A stretch of 64,000 bases of DNA from Streptomyces sp. AP-93 (GTDB lineage: Bacteria > Actinomycetota > Actinomycetes > Streptomycetales > Streptomycetaceae). The stretch lies in the NCBI RefSeq assembly GCF_022808175.1, contig NZ_JALGBX010000021.1, positions 62,001 to 126,000 of the forward strand. The letters are read 5' to 3'. A program made the translations under genes and the position numbers. The notes below the pieces were generated by a model. It was given only the letters and a program-made list of their open reading frames with translations. It did no database searches and was not told the origin of the DNA. Shown in pieces: positions 33,829 through 42,365 of this stretch. Numbering within the stretch: position 1 is the stretch's first letter; each line of letters opens with the position of its first letter.

Positions 33829-35109
33829 GTGAATCAAGACACCCTGATTGAACGGCGGTTCGGGCACCGTGCCCGGCTCGCGCTGTCGCCTGCCGGGGTG
33901 TTGAAGACTGATGGCCAGGCGCACGCGGCCCGCACGATGTGGAACCTGCTCCACGCGTGGTGGCAGATGATGCCGAAGGAGAAGCGGACCCTCGGACATG
34001 CGGATGCTGCGATCCGGCAGGCCCGCGAGGACATCGATTTTCTTGCTGCTCTTCCGGCCCAGGCCGCGCAAGCGGTGTTGAAGACGTATTTCCAGGCGTG
34101 GAAGAACTGCTGGGACGGCCGCGCCGACGCGCCGAATTTCAAAGGGCGGTTCCGCACGGTGATGTCCGTGGACATTCCGCAGGGCCGGGACCTGAACATC
34201 ACCCGGGTGCACCGCCGCTGGGGCATGGCCAATGTCCCCAAGGTGGGCCGGGTCCGCTTCCGGTGGACCAAGGACCTGCCCGTCGGCAAGCACGCCGACG
34301 GGCAGAACCGGATCACCGGGGCCCGGCTGGTCAAGGACGCGCTGGGCTGGCACATCGCCTTCCGCGTCCAGGCCCTGGAGGCCAAGCCCGACCGCCACCA
34401 GGGGTCGGACGTCGGCATCGACGTGGGCGTCACCGTCCCGATCGCGCTCTCCGACGGCGGGACCTACGAGCACGACGATTGGCTGACCGGCAAGGAGCAG
34501 GCGAAGCTTCTGCGTCTGGAGCAGCGCGCCGCCCAGCGCAAGGCACACCGCAAGCCCGGCGAGCACACCAGCCGCCGGCTGCACCACACCTACGACCAGA
34601 TCGCAGGACTCCGCGCGAAAGCCAAACGCAGAGCCCTGGACTGGCAGCACCAGACGACCACCACCATCGCCCGCACCTACGGCACCGTCGTGGTCGAAGC
34701 ACTCACCATCACGAACGTGGTCAAGTCGGCCAGAGGAACCATCGAGGAGCCGGGGAAGAACGTCGCCCAGAAGTCCGGGCTGAACCGCTCCATCAGCGGG
34801 GAGGCGTGGGGCCGCACGGTCGCCATGCTGACGTACAAGACCGCCCGGCACGCCGGCACCCTGGTAAGGGTCCCCGCCCCTGGCACCTCCCGGCGCTGCT
34901 CAGTCTGCGGCTTGACCACCCCGGGCAGCCGGGAGTCGCAGGCCGTGTTCGTGTGCAAGAACCCGGACTGCGGTTGGTCGGGCAACGCCGACCACAACGC
35001 AGCCCGCAACGTCTTGCACCTCTACCGGATGGGCCTCGCGCTCATCCCGGCTGCCGGGAGGGCAGTCGTCAGGCGCGCCAAACGCGTCAAGCCCGCTACC
35101 GCAAGGTAA
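33829..35109 (+). CDS. tnpB: TnpB RNA-guided nuclease of an IS605-family remnant
   Basis: A 426-aa TnpB (OrfB) of ordinary size. The helix-turn-helix N-terminus starts IERRFGHRARLALSP. The RuvC residues are all present: Asp in GSDVGIDVGV, Glu in VVVEALTITN, and Asp in GNADHNAARN. The zinc finger is CSVC...CKNPDC. It is intact, but its transposase partner is truncated, so the element cannot move by itself, although TnpB could still cleave DNA with its guide RNA. The GTG start is at 33829. Confidence 0.9.
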   Translation: MNQDTLIERRFGHRARLALSPAGVLKTDGQAHAARTMWNLLHAWWQMMPKEKRTLGHADAAIRQAREDIDFLAALPAQAAQAVLKTYFQAWKNCWDGRADAPNFKGRFRTVMSVDIPQGRDLNITRVHRRWGMANVPKVGRVRFRWTKDLPVGKHADGQNRITGARLVKDALGWHIAFRVQALEAKPDRHQGSDVGIDVGVTVPIALSDGGTYEHDDWLTGKEQAKLLRLEQRAAQRKAHRKPGEHTSRRLHHTYDQIAGLRAKAKRRALDWQHQTTTTIARTYGTVVVEALTITNVVKSARGTIEEPGKNVAQKSGLNRSISGEAWGRTVAMLTYKTARHAGTLVRVPAPGTSRRCSVCGLTTPGSRESQAVFVCKNPDCGWSGNADHNAARNVLHLYRMGLALIPAAGRAVVRRAKRVKPATAR

Positions 35110-35150
35110 GCAGGAATCTCCCGGCCTCAGCCGGGAGATCACTCCAAGGG
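35000..35150 (+). ncRNA. Candidate omega/reRNA and right end of the IS605 remnant
   Basis: The 3' end of tnpB and the following bases should encode the guide RNA. The terminal hairpin ATCTCCCGGC-CTCA-GCCGGGAGAT (35116-35139) is a perfect 10-bp stem. Gene DUF5713 sequence resumes at 35151, fixing the right end of the element at about 35140-35150. Confidence 0.45.
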
Positions 35151-35435
35151 GACGCGTACTACCCCGATCGCGTCCTCGACAAGGGCCGGGCCATCCTGCT
35201 CCGCCTGTGCGCGCGCATCGAGGCCGAGCAGCCCTCGGACCTGGCCGCGCTGTACGTGCTGACGGGGGCGGCGACCGAGGAGTTCAACCTGCTGGAGACG
35301 GAGTTCGAGGCCGCGGGGAGCGAAATCGAGACCGTGGCGCGCGAGGAGATAGCCGAGGACTTCACGTTCGTGGCCTCGGCGTACGGATTCGCGGACGCGG
35401 ACATCGAGGAGCTCATCGCCCCCAGGGAGTGGTGA
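35151..35435 (+). pseudogene. 3' fragment of a DUF5713 family gene
   Basis: From codon DAYYPDRVLDKGRAILLRLC to the stop, the frame matches the C-terminal ~95 residues of the small DUF5713 family (ending DFTFVASAYGF and EELIAPREW). The N-terminal codons are absent: the IS element abuts directly, and no matching 5' piece is seen to its left. There is no start codon or ribosome site, so this is a remnant. Confidence 0.75.
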
Positions 35436-35644
35436 GGAGCTCCGGCCGCCACGGCCCCCTGACCTCGGCCGAATACTGGTCTGGACCGGCTCCCGGTGAT
35501 CTGAGACCGTTCCCTGGACGGCCCCGGACGGCATACCGGAAGCCGGCCCGGGACCACCCCGGGACCGCCCTGAGGTGTGCCCGGGAACCGGGCCGCGAAC
35601 GTTCCACACATCACCTCCACCAGCTTTCCTGTGCATCCCTGTTC

Positions 35645-35659
35645 CTGACGGCACGTCAG
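35645..35659. promoter_or_regulatory. Palindromic operator, acyl-CoA regulon site D1
   Basis: CTGACGGCACGTCAG, perfect in both half sites, upstream of the acyl-CoA synthetase. Confidence 0.75.
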
Positions 35660-35668
35660 TTCAGTAAT

Positions 35669-35683
35669 CTGACTACGCGTCAG
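35669..35683. promoter_or_regulatory. Palindromic operator, acyl-CoA regulon site D2
   Basis: CTGACTACGCGTCAG, one half-site mismatch, centred 24 bp from D1. The paired sites suggest cooperative binding. Confidence 0.65.
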
Positions 35684-35728
35684 TTATTGAGATTCGTCGA
35701 GGTTCATCGAGCAGGAGCGGGCGGAACG

Positions 35729-37963
35729 ATGCTTGGATCTACTCACGGCACCCTCACCACCGACTTCCGCGCACGTGTCGAGGCCTGCGGGGAGACCCCC
35801 AGGACGGCCGTCCACTCCACAGCGGCTCCGTCCGCCGAGGACACGGTCGCGCTGGACGTCAGCGGTCGGCCCCTGCACGCCGACGCCCCCGACCTGGACC
35901 GGTTCTTCCGGCCCGAGTCCGTGGCGGTCATCGGCGCCTCGGACGCCGACGGCAGACCGAACACCGGCATCACCCGCCAGCTCATCGCCTGGGCGGAACG
36001 CGTCGGTGCCCGGCTGCACCCCGTGCACCCCACCCGAGCCACGGTCTTCGGGCTGCCGTGCCACGCCTCCGTGGCCGACCTGCCCGAACAGGTGGACCTC
36101 GCGGTCCTCCTCGTAGCCGATCCGCTCCCCATCGTGGAGCAACTGGCCGAAGCCAAGGTGAAATTCGCGGTCGCCTTCGCCTCCGGCTTCGCCGAGACCG
36201 GCGACGAGGGCGCCGCCGCGCAGGCCCGCCTGGGCGCCGCCGTACGGCGCTCGGGCCTGCGCCTCCTCGGGCCCAACACGAACCTGAACGCCTTCGAGAA
36301 GTTCCGCGAGGACCTCGACGGCCCGGCCATCGCACTCATCACCCAGTCCGGCCACCAGGGCCGGCCGGTCTATACCCTCCAGGAGCTGGGCATCCGCCTC
36401 TCCCACTGGGCGCCCACCGGCAACGAGGCCGACCTCGAAACCTCCGACTTCATCTCCTACTTCGCCGAGCAGCCCGAAGTCGGAGCCATCGCCTGCTACG
36501 TGGAGGGCCTCAAGGACGGCCGGCAGTTCCTGCTCGCCGCCGACCGGGCCGCCCGCAACGGCGTCCCCGTCGTCGCCGTCAAGGTCGGCCGCACCGAGAC
36601 CGGCGCCCGCATGGCCGCCTCGCACACCGGGAAGCTGACCGGCGCGGACACCGTCGTCGACGCCGCCATGCGGCAGTTCGGCGTCATCCGCGTCGACGGC
36701 CTCGACGAACTCCAGGACACCGCGGCCCTCCTGGCCCGCGCCCGAAAGCCCCTCGCCGACGGAGTGGTCGTCTACTCCATCTCCGGCGGCACCGGAGCCC
36801 ACTTCTCCGACCTGGCGACCGAGGCGGGGCTCAGCATCCCCACCCTCTCCCAGGCCAAACAGGACGAGCTGCACCAGTGGATCCCGGAGTACCTGGGCGT
36901 CTCCAACCCCGTCGACAACGGCGGCCACCCGGTGGGCGACTGGCGAGGCCGCAAAATCATCGACGCCATCCTCGCGGACCCCTCGGTAGGCGTCCTGATC
37001 TGTCCGATAACGGGCCCCTTCCCCCCCATGAGCGACAAACTCGCCCAGGACCTGGTGGACGCGGCCGAGCAGACCGACAAGCTGATCTGCGTGATCTGGG
37101 GCTCCCCGGTCGGCACGGAGGAGGCCTACCGCACCACGCTCCTCGGCTCCTCCCGGGTCGCGACCTTCCGCACCTTCGGCAACTGCATCACCGCCGTCCG
37201 CGCGTACCTAGGCCACCACCGCTTCACCTCCTCCTACCGCTCCCCCTTCGAGGACGCCCCGCGCACCACCTCACCCTCCTTCCGCAAGGCCCAGGCCCTC
37301 ATGCGTCCGGGCCAGCAGCTCAGCGAACACGCGGCGAAGCAGCTCCTGCGCGCCTACGGGATACGGGTGCCCCGCGAACAACTGGTGACCAGCGCCGCAG
37401 CGGCCGTACGGGCGGCCGGGCTGGTCGGCTACCCCGTCGTCATGAAGGCCTCGGGCCCTCAGCTCGCGCACAAAACGGAACTGGGCCTGGTCAAGATCGG
37501 CCTGACCTCGGCGAGCCAGATCCGCGACGCCTACCGCGAACTGACGGACATCGCCCGCTACGAGAACGTCCCCCTGGACGGGATCCTCGTCTGCCAGATG
37601 GTGGAGCGCGGCGTCGAAATGGTCGTCGGGGTCACCCAGGACGAACTCTTCGGCCCGACGGTGACGGTGGGGCTGGGCGGCGTCCTGGTGGAGGTCCTGC
37701 ACGACGTGGCCGTCCGGGTCCCGCCCTTCGGGGAGGACCAGGCCCGGGCCATGCTCGGGGAACTCCGCGGGCACGCGCTGCTGGAGGGCGTACGGGGGGC
37801 GCCTCCCGCCGACGTCGACGCGCTGGTGGAGGTCATCCTCCGGGTCCAGCGGATGGCGATGGAACTGGGCGACGAACTCTCCGAGCTGGACATCAACCCC
37901 CTGATGGTCCTCCCCCGAGGACAGGGCGCGGTGGCGCTGGACGCGCTGGCCATCTGCCGCTGA
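35729..37963 (+). CDS. ADP-forming acyl-CoA synthetase (acetate--CoA ligase family)
   Basis: A 744-aa single-chain NDP-forming acyl-CoA synthetase, which joins an acid to CoA with ATP and gives ADP. Domains in order: a ~35-residue lead; the CoA-binding Rossmann domain (FFRPESVAVIGASDADGRPN); two ligase-CoA domains (ALITQSGHQGR with the phosphorylatable His, and TVDAAMRQFGVIRVDGLDEL); and a C-terminal ATP-grasp domain (LRAYGIRVPREQL, GYPVVMKASGPQLAHKTELGLVKIGL). ATG 35729 follows GCAGGAGCGG. Two palindromic operators lie 46-84 bases upstream, so it is probably the entry enzyme for an acid degraded by the surrounding genes. Confidence 0.9.
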   Translation: MLGSTHGTLTTDFRARVEACGETPRTAVHSTAAPSAEDTVALDVSGRPLHADAPDLDRFFRPESVAVIGASDADGRPNTGITRQLIAWAERVGARLHPVHPTRATVFGLPCHASVADLPEQVDLAVLLVADPLPIVEQLAEAKVKFAVAFASGFAETGDEGAAAQARLGAAVRRSGLRLLGPNTNLNAFEKFREDLDGPAIALITQSGHQGRPVYTLQELGIRLSHWAPTGNEADLETSDFISYFAEQPEVGAIACYVEGLKDGRQFLLAADRAARNGVPVVAVKVGRTETGARMAASHTGKLTGADTVVDAAMRQFGVIRVDGLDELQDTAALLARARKPLADGVVVYSISGGTGAHFSDLATEAGLSIPTLSQAKQDELHQWIPEYLGVSNPVDNGGHPVGDWRGRKIIDAILADPSVGVLICPITGPFPPMSDKLAQDLVDAAEQTDKLICVIWGSPVGTEEAYRTTLLGSSRVATFRTFGNCITAVRAYLGHHRFTSSYRSPFEDAPRTTSPSFRKAQALMRPGQQLSEHAAKQLLRAYGIRVPREQLVTSAAAAVRAAGLVGYPVVMKASGPQLAHKTELGLVKIGLTSASQIRDAYRELTDIARYENVPLDGILVCQMVERGVEMVVGVTQDELFGPTVTVGLGGVLVEVLHDVAVRVPPFGEDQARAMLGELRGHALLEGVRGAPPADVDALVEVILRVQRMAMELGDELSELDINPLMVLPRGQGAVALDALAICR

Positions 37964-38069
37964 CCTCCGGCGACCCGCCGCCACCTTCCCGACGCGCAGC
38001 CCCGCACCGCTGCGCGGGACTCCGTCCGGCCTTGGCCGGCCGGGGTGCTCGCCACCGCCGTCCCGGCGT

Positions 38070-38145
38070 GGGGCCGGTGGGCCGGTGCGGGGCCGGTGGG
38101 CCGGTGCGGGGCCGGTGGGCCGGTGCGGGGCCGGTGGGCCGGTGC
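38070..38145. repeat. 19-bp tandem repeat, four perfect copies
   Basis: Units GGGGCCGGTGGGCCGGTGC at 38070, 38089, 38108 and 38127. The strand asymmetry and GGGG/GGCC runs could form G-rich structures. Confidence 0.9.
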
Positions 38146-38236
38146 GGGTGAGGTGGCCCTGCGGGGCGAAGTCCCCTACCCGCCCTTCCACCGTTCCCCG
38201 GGCCAGCCCGGACCCGCGCCTCAAACGCCGGCGAGG

Positions 38237-38390
38237 CTGGGGATACCACCGGGCGCAGCCCGGACCCGCGCCCTAAACGACGTCGGGGCTGGGGATACCA
38301 CCGGGCGCAGCCCGGACCCGCGCCCTAAACGACGTCGGGGCTGGGGATACCACCAGGCGCAGCCCGGACCCCGGTCCTCAAACGCCGACG
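38237..38390. repeat. 52-bp tandem repeat, three copies
   Basis: CTGGGGATACCACC begins at 38237, 38289 and 38341. The first two units are essentially identical; the third diverges in its second half. Each contains a GGGCGCAGCCC hairpin. This is not a CRISPR array: there are no distinct spacers. Confidence 0.85.
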
Positions 38391-38500
38391 GGCTGAAAGC
38401 AGGGGCCCTGGGCTGCGCCCGGACCCCTGGGGCTCCGCCCCCGACCCCGGTCCTCAAACGCCGGACGGCTGAATGGGCTGCGCCGGGCCGGGGACGGGGG

Positions 38501-38619
38501 CGGGGTGGGGTGTCGGCCGGGACGTAAAGCGTGATTTGTGGCGCAGGTGCAGCCCGCGCCCTGTCGGAGTAGAGCAGGGGGCGCCTAAATCATGCAGTCC
38601 AGGCCGACACCCCACCCCG
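38501..38619. repeat. 119-bp element with nested inverted repeats
   Basis: A perfect 18-bp inverted repeat forms the ends (38501-38518 and 38602-38619). Inside are near-matching TGATTT/AAATCA and GGCGC/GCGCC arms and a central GCGCCCTG/CAGGG hairpin. It could be a MITE-like element or a bidirectional terminator. Confidence 0.7.
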
Positions 38620-38753
38620 ACCCCGGCACCGGCCCCACCCGCAGCCCCGGCCACGCCGGCCACAACCCAGCCCCGCCGGCGTTTGAGGCGCAGGGGCCCG
38701 GGGACTGGTCCCCGGCAACGGCGCCGCACCCACCCACGAACAGGAGTTCCACC

Positions 38754-39557
38754 ATGACCGGCACCCCGGAGGACGAAGTCCTCCACCGCTTCGAGAGCGG
38801 CGTCTCCTGGATCACCCTCAACCGCCCGGAGGCCATGAACGCCGTCACCTGGGACCAGCGCGAGCGCGTCATCGGGCTGCTCGCCGACGCCTCCGCCGAC
38901 CCCGACGTACGCGCCGTCGTCATCACCGCCACCGGCAAGGGCTTCTGCGCCGGCGCCGACCTGCGCGGATCGCCCGCCGCCCCCGCGGAGCGGGTCGCCG
39001 GGGACGTGGCCCGCATGATCCGGCTCGGCGCGCAGCGCCTGATCACGGCCGTGCTCGACTGCGAGAAGCCGGTGATCGCCGCCGTGAACGGCACCGCGGC
39101 CGGCATCGGCGCCCACCTCGCGCTCGCCTGCGACCTGGTCATCGCCGCCGAACCGGCCCGTTTCATCGAGGTGTTCGTCCGCCGCGGCCTGGTCCCCGAC
39201 GGCGGGGGCGCGTACCTCCTCCCCCGCCTCGTCGGCCCGCAGAAGGCGAAGGAGCTGATGTTCTTCGGGGACGCCGTACCGGCCGCCGAGGCCGAGCGGC
39301 TCGGCCTGGTCAACAAGGTGGTGCCCGCCGAGGCCCTGGAGGAGACCGCCCGGGAGTGGGCGGAGCGCCTCGCGCAGGGCCCCACCCGCGCCCTGGCCCT
39401 GACGAAGCAGCTGGTCAACGCCTCCCTGGACGGTGACCGGGCGACGGCGCTCGCCGCCGAGGCCACCGCCCAGGAGCTGAACATGACCACGGCCGACGCG
39501 AACGAAGGGGTCGCCAGCTTCGTGGAGCGCCGGACCCCGAAGTACCGCGGCCGCTAG
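38754..39557 (+). CDS. Enoyl-CoA hydratase/isomerase
   Basis: A 267-aa crotonase. The oxyanion-hole segments are GKGFCAGADLRG and NGTAAGIGAHLALACDL, with the second catalytic region RRGLVPDGGGAYLLPRLVG. The Glu/Asp pattern fits a hydratase or isomerase acting on an acyl-CoA after dehydrogenation. CAGGAG precedes ATG 38754. It converges on the VOC gene and has no regulon palindrome in its upstream region. Confidence 0.9.
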   Translation: MTGTPEDEVLHRFESGVSWITLNRPEAMNAVTWDQRERVIGLLADASADPDVRAVVITATGKGFCAGADLRGSPAAPAERVAGDVARMIRLGAQRLITAVLDCEKPVIAAVNGTAAGIGAHLALACDLVIAAEPARFIEVFVRRGLVPDGGGAYLLPRLVGPQKAKELMFFGDAVPAAEAERLGLVNKVVPAEALEETAREWAERLAQGPTRALALTKQLVNASLDGDRATALAAEATAQELNMTTADANEGVASFVERRTPKYRGR

Positions 39558-39610
39558 CCGGGAAGGCCGGGGAGCACGGGAAGGCCGGGCAGGACGGGCA
39601 GGACGGTGAC

Positions 39611-40411
39611 CTACATCTGCGGGTCCGGCGTGAGCAGCGCGAACACCGCTCCCGCCGGGTCCGCGGTCCACGCCATCCGGCCGACCTCGGGGACGTCCGC
39701 GGCGGGCATCAGGACCGAGCCCCCGCCGCCCCGGACGGCGGCCACGGTCGCGTCCACGTCGGCGACGTTGAAGTACGGGACCCACCGCGGGACTTCGTTC
39801 GCCCCGGCGCCCTCGCCCGCGCCGTCGCCCTGCGGTGCGACCCCGCCGAAGGAGCCGTCCTCCTGGTCCCCGTCGGCGATGCTCAGCACCCGGTACGTCA
39901 TCCCGGGTGCTTCCATCTCCGCCGAGCGCCACCCGAAGAGGCCGGCGTAGAACTCGACGGCCGCGACCGGGTCGGGCGCGTGCAGCTCGGCCCAGACCAG
40001 GCTGTTCACCTCGGAGGTCAGCCCCAGCCCGGCGGTCTTGCCCGGCTGCCAGCACGCGAACTCCGCGCCCTGCGGGTCGGTGAACTGCGCCAGCCAGCCC
40101 TCGCCCATGACGTCCCCGGGCTCCATGCGCACGACTCCGCCGCCCGCCTTGACGGCCGCCGTCGTCTCCTGGATGTCGGGGGTGTTGAAGTGCAGCATCC
40201 ACGCCGGGGTCGCGCCCTCCTCGGTGAGCGGCCCCAGCGCGGCGACGGTCTTGCCGTCGACCTGGAAGAAGCCGTAGCCGCCCGCCTCCGGGCCGAGGGA
40301 TACGTACTCCCAGCCGAAGACGCCGGTGTAGAACGAGACGGCCCCGTCGGTGTCGGGGCTCCCGAGGTCGAGCCAGTTGGGCGATCCCTTGCGGAAATCG
40401 GTGCCGAGCAT
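39611..40411 (-). CDS. Two-domain VOC (glyoxalase-fold) protein, paralogue of 5235-6035
   Basis: A 266-aa protein with two VOC halves (SPNWLDLGSPDTDGAVSFYTGVFGWEY and VWAELHAPDPVAAVEFYAGLFGWRS), each ending in a DPxGAxFA strand. Length and architecture match the protein at 5235-6035. AGGAGG lies before ATG 40411. The 5' leader has CAG/CAC triplet runs (40435-40480) that are non-coding in this reading. Substrate unknown. Confidence 0.85.
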   Translation of the reverse strand: MLGTDFRKGSPNWLDLGSPDTDGAVSFYTGVFGWEYVSLGPEAGGYGFFQVDGKTVAALGPLTEEGATPAWMLHFNTPDIQETTAAVKAGGGVVRMEPGDVMGEGWLAQFTDPQGAEFACWQPGKTAGLGLTSEVNSLVWAELHAPDPVAAVEFYAGLFGWRSAEMEAPGMTYRVLSIADGDQEDGSFGGVAPQGDGAGEGAGANEVPRWVPYFNVADVDATVAAVRGGGGSVLMPAADVPEVGRMAWTADPAGAVFALLTPDPQM

Positions 40412-40677
40412 GAAGGTCCTCCTGTGCGTGCGCCGCTGCTGATGCTGCTGGTGCTGGTGCTGCTGCTGGTGCGGGGGTGTTGCCTCCGGTCCCCCGCCAC
40501 GATGCCGAGCCCGTCCGGGGCCCGCCCTCCAGAGGGCTCCGTACGGCGGGGGAATCACCCGTACGGCCCCTGCCGTGTCCGTATCTGTGGGATGTGTGGC
40601 GTGATGGCCATGGTGGGAGGACGCGCGGCCCCGAAGACTGGTGGGGACCCGCAGGGAGCCGAGAAAGGGGCCGGACC

Positions 40678-41340
40678 ATGACGACGAGCGACGCACTCGC
40701 ACGCGCACTCCCGCACACGACGATCCGGGTACCGGACTCACGACTGGCGAAGGAGGCGACCGAGCTCGTCCGGGACAGCGTGGGCGAGCTGCTCTACGAC
40801 CACTCCCGCCGCGTGTACTTCTTCGGCAGCCTCCAGGGCCGGCGCCTCGGTGTCCAGGCCGATCCCGAACTGCTCTACGTGGCCGCGATGTTCCACGACC
40901 TCGGCCTCACCGAGCCCTTCCGCTCCAGCGGCCGCCGCTTCGAGGTGGACGGCGCCGACGAGGCCCGCCGGTTCCTGCGGAGCCACCAGGTCCCCGAGGA
41001 CTCGGTGCGCCGGGTGTGGACGGCGATCGCCCTGCACACCACCCCGGGCATCCCGGAGCACATGGAGCCCGAGGTGGCACTGGTGACGGCGGGCGTGGAG
41101 TACGACGTGCTCGGCATCGGCTACCACGACCTCGCCGAGGCGGACCGCGCTGCGGTGGTCGCCCTGCACCCGCGGCCGCGGTTCAAGGAGCGCATCCTGC
41201 GCGCCTTCGCCGACGGCGTGGCACCCAAGCCCGGCACGGCCTTCGGCAACGTCAAGGCCGATGTCCTCGCGCACCACGTGCCCGGCTTCGAGCGCGGGGA
41301 CTTCGTACGCCTGATCCTGGACTCCCCGTGGGCCGAGTAG
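40678..41340 (+). CDS. HD-domain hydrolase
   Basis: A 220-aa HD-superfamily protein. Metal ligands are visible in ELLYDHSRRVYFF, AAMFHDLGLTEPF (the HD pair), IALHTTPGIPEHM and VEYDVLGIGYHDL, the layout of cyanamide-hydratase-like and small-nucleotide HD proteins. AAAGGGG precedes the ATG. The following AraC-type gene overlaps its 3' end by 13 bases, so the two are co-expressed. Confidence 0.85.
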   Translation: MTTSDALARALPHTTIRVPDSRLAKEATELVRDSVGELLYDHSRRVYFFGSLQGRRLGVQADPELLYVAAMFHDLGLTEPFRSSGRRFEVDGADEARRFLRSHQVPEDSVRRVWTAIALHTTPGIPEHMEPEVALVTAGVEYDVLGIGYHDLAEADRAAVVALHPRPRFKERILRAFADGVAPKPGTAFGNVKADVLAHHVPGFERGDFVRLILDSPWAE

Positions 41341-42365
41341 CCGCGCACCCCCTGGGCCGAGGAGCCGCACATCCCGTCGTCATCGTCGCCTTCGACGGCG
41401 TGCAGTTGCTCGATGTCACGGGTCCCGCCGAGGTGTTCAGTACCGCCAACGTCCACGGCGCCGGAGCCGGAGCCCGCTACGAGGTCCGGATCGTCTCCCC
41501 GGACGGGACCGACGTCCGCACCTCCTCGGGCGTACGCATCGGCGCGGACGGCGGCCCCGACAGCCTGCCGGCCCGCCCCGGGACCCTCGTCGTCCCCGGC
41601 CGGAGCGACTGGCGGCGGGCCGTCGCCGATGCGGCCCTGACGGGCCTGGTCGCCGAGCTCGTGCGCCGCTCGCGCCGGGTCACCTCGGTGTGTGCCGGGG
41701 CCTTCGTGCTGGCGGAGACCGGGGTGCTCGACGGGCGGCGGGCGGTCACGCACTGGCGGCTCGCGGCGCAGCTCGCGGCCGCGTATCCGCTGGTGCGGGT
41801 GGAGGCGGATCCGGTGTTCGTCCAGGACGGGCACGTGGTCACCGCGGCTGGGGTGACCTCGGGCATCGACCTCGCGCTGTCCCTGGTCGAGGAGGACCAC
41901 GGGCCGGCCCTGGCCCGGGAGGTCGCGCGGGAGCTGGTCGTCTTCATGGCCAGGCCCGGCGGCCAGTCCCAGTACAGCGCCCGCCTGACCCCGCGCGAGG
42001 CCAGGCACCCGGTCCTGCGCACGGTCATGGACGCCATCGGGGCCGACCCCCGGCTCACGCTCGACGAGGTCACCCGGGAGGCCGGGGTCAGCGGCCGCCA
42101 CCTCGCCCGGCTCTTCCGCGCCGAGACGGGGATGACGCCGGGCCGGTACGTGGAGTCCGTGCGGCTCGAAGCGGCGCAGGCGCTCCTCGAAGCGGGCGAC
42201 GATCCGGTGGACGCGGTGGCCGAGCGGTCCGGCTTCGGTTCCGCCGAGACCATGCGCCGGGTGTTCCAGCACGCCCTGGACGTGGCGCCGACCGCCTACC
42301 GCGCCCGCTTCCGCAGCACGCGCACGTCCCCGCCGTCCGGGTCGCCGATCAGCACGAACAGCTGA
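41328..42365 (+). CDS. GlxA-type AraC-family regulator with DJ-1/PfpI domain
   Basis: A 345-aa regulator. The N-terminal DJ-1/PfpI amidotransferase-like domain has the cysteine elbow VTSVCAGAFVLAETGVLDGRRAVTHW. The C-terminal AraC domain has two helix-turn-helices (LTLDEVTREAGVSGRHLARLFR and DPVDAVAERSGFGSAETMRRVFQ). GTG 41328 overlaps the HD gene. The 3' end overlaps the convergent membrane-protein gene by 70 bases. Confidence 0.85.
   Translation: MGRVAAHPLGRGAAHPVVIVAFDGVQLLDVTGPAEVFSTANVHGAGAGARYEVRIVSPDGTDVRTSSGVRIGADGGPDSLPARPGTLVVPGRSDWRRAVADAALTGLVAELVRRSRRVTSVCAGAFVLAETGVLDGRRAVTHWRLAAQLAAAYPLVRVEADPVFVQDGHVVTAAGVTSGIDLALSLVEEDHGPALAREVARELVVFMARPGGQSQYSARLTPREARHPVLRTVMDAIGADPRLTLDEVTREAGVSGRHLARLFRAETGMTPGRYVESVRLEAAQALLEAGDDPVDAVAERSGFGSAETMRRVFQHALDVAPTAYRARFRSTRTSPPSGSPISTNS

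Larger units (their letters stand above)
35436..35728. other. Intergenic region with two operators
   Basis: Non-coding spacer before the acyl-CoA synthetase. A GGCCCGGG/CCCGGG hairpin lies near 35550, and the two regulon palindromes are at its right end. Confidence 0.5.
37964..38753. other. 790-bp repeat-rich intergenic region
   Basis: No gene recognised. It holds a 19-bp tandem array, a 52-bp tandem array, the CCGGCGTTTGAGG-type intergenic repeat common in streptomycetes, and a 119-bp inverted-repeat element. Confidence 0.75.

Noticed and set aside
38237..38390. Possible CRISPR array
   Set aside because: The 52-bp units are contiguous, with no unique spacers and no cas genes in the window.
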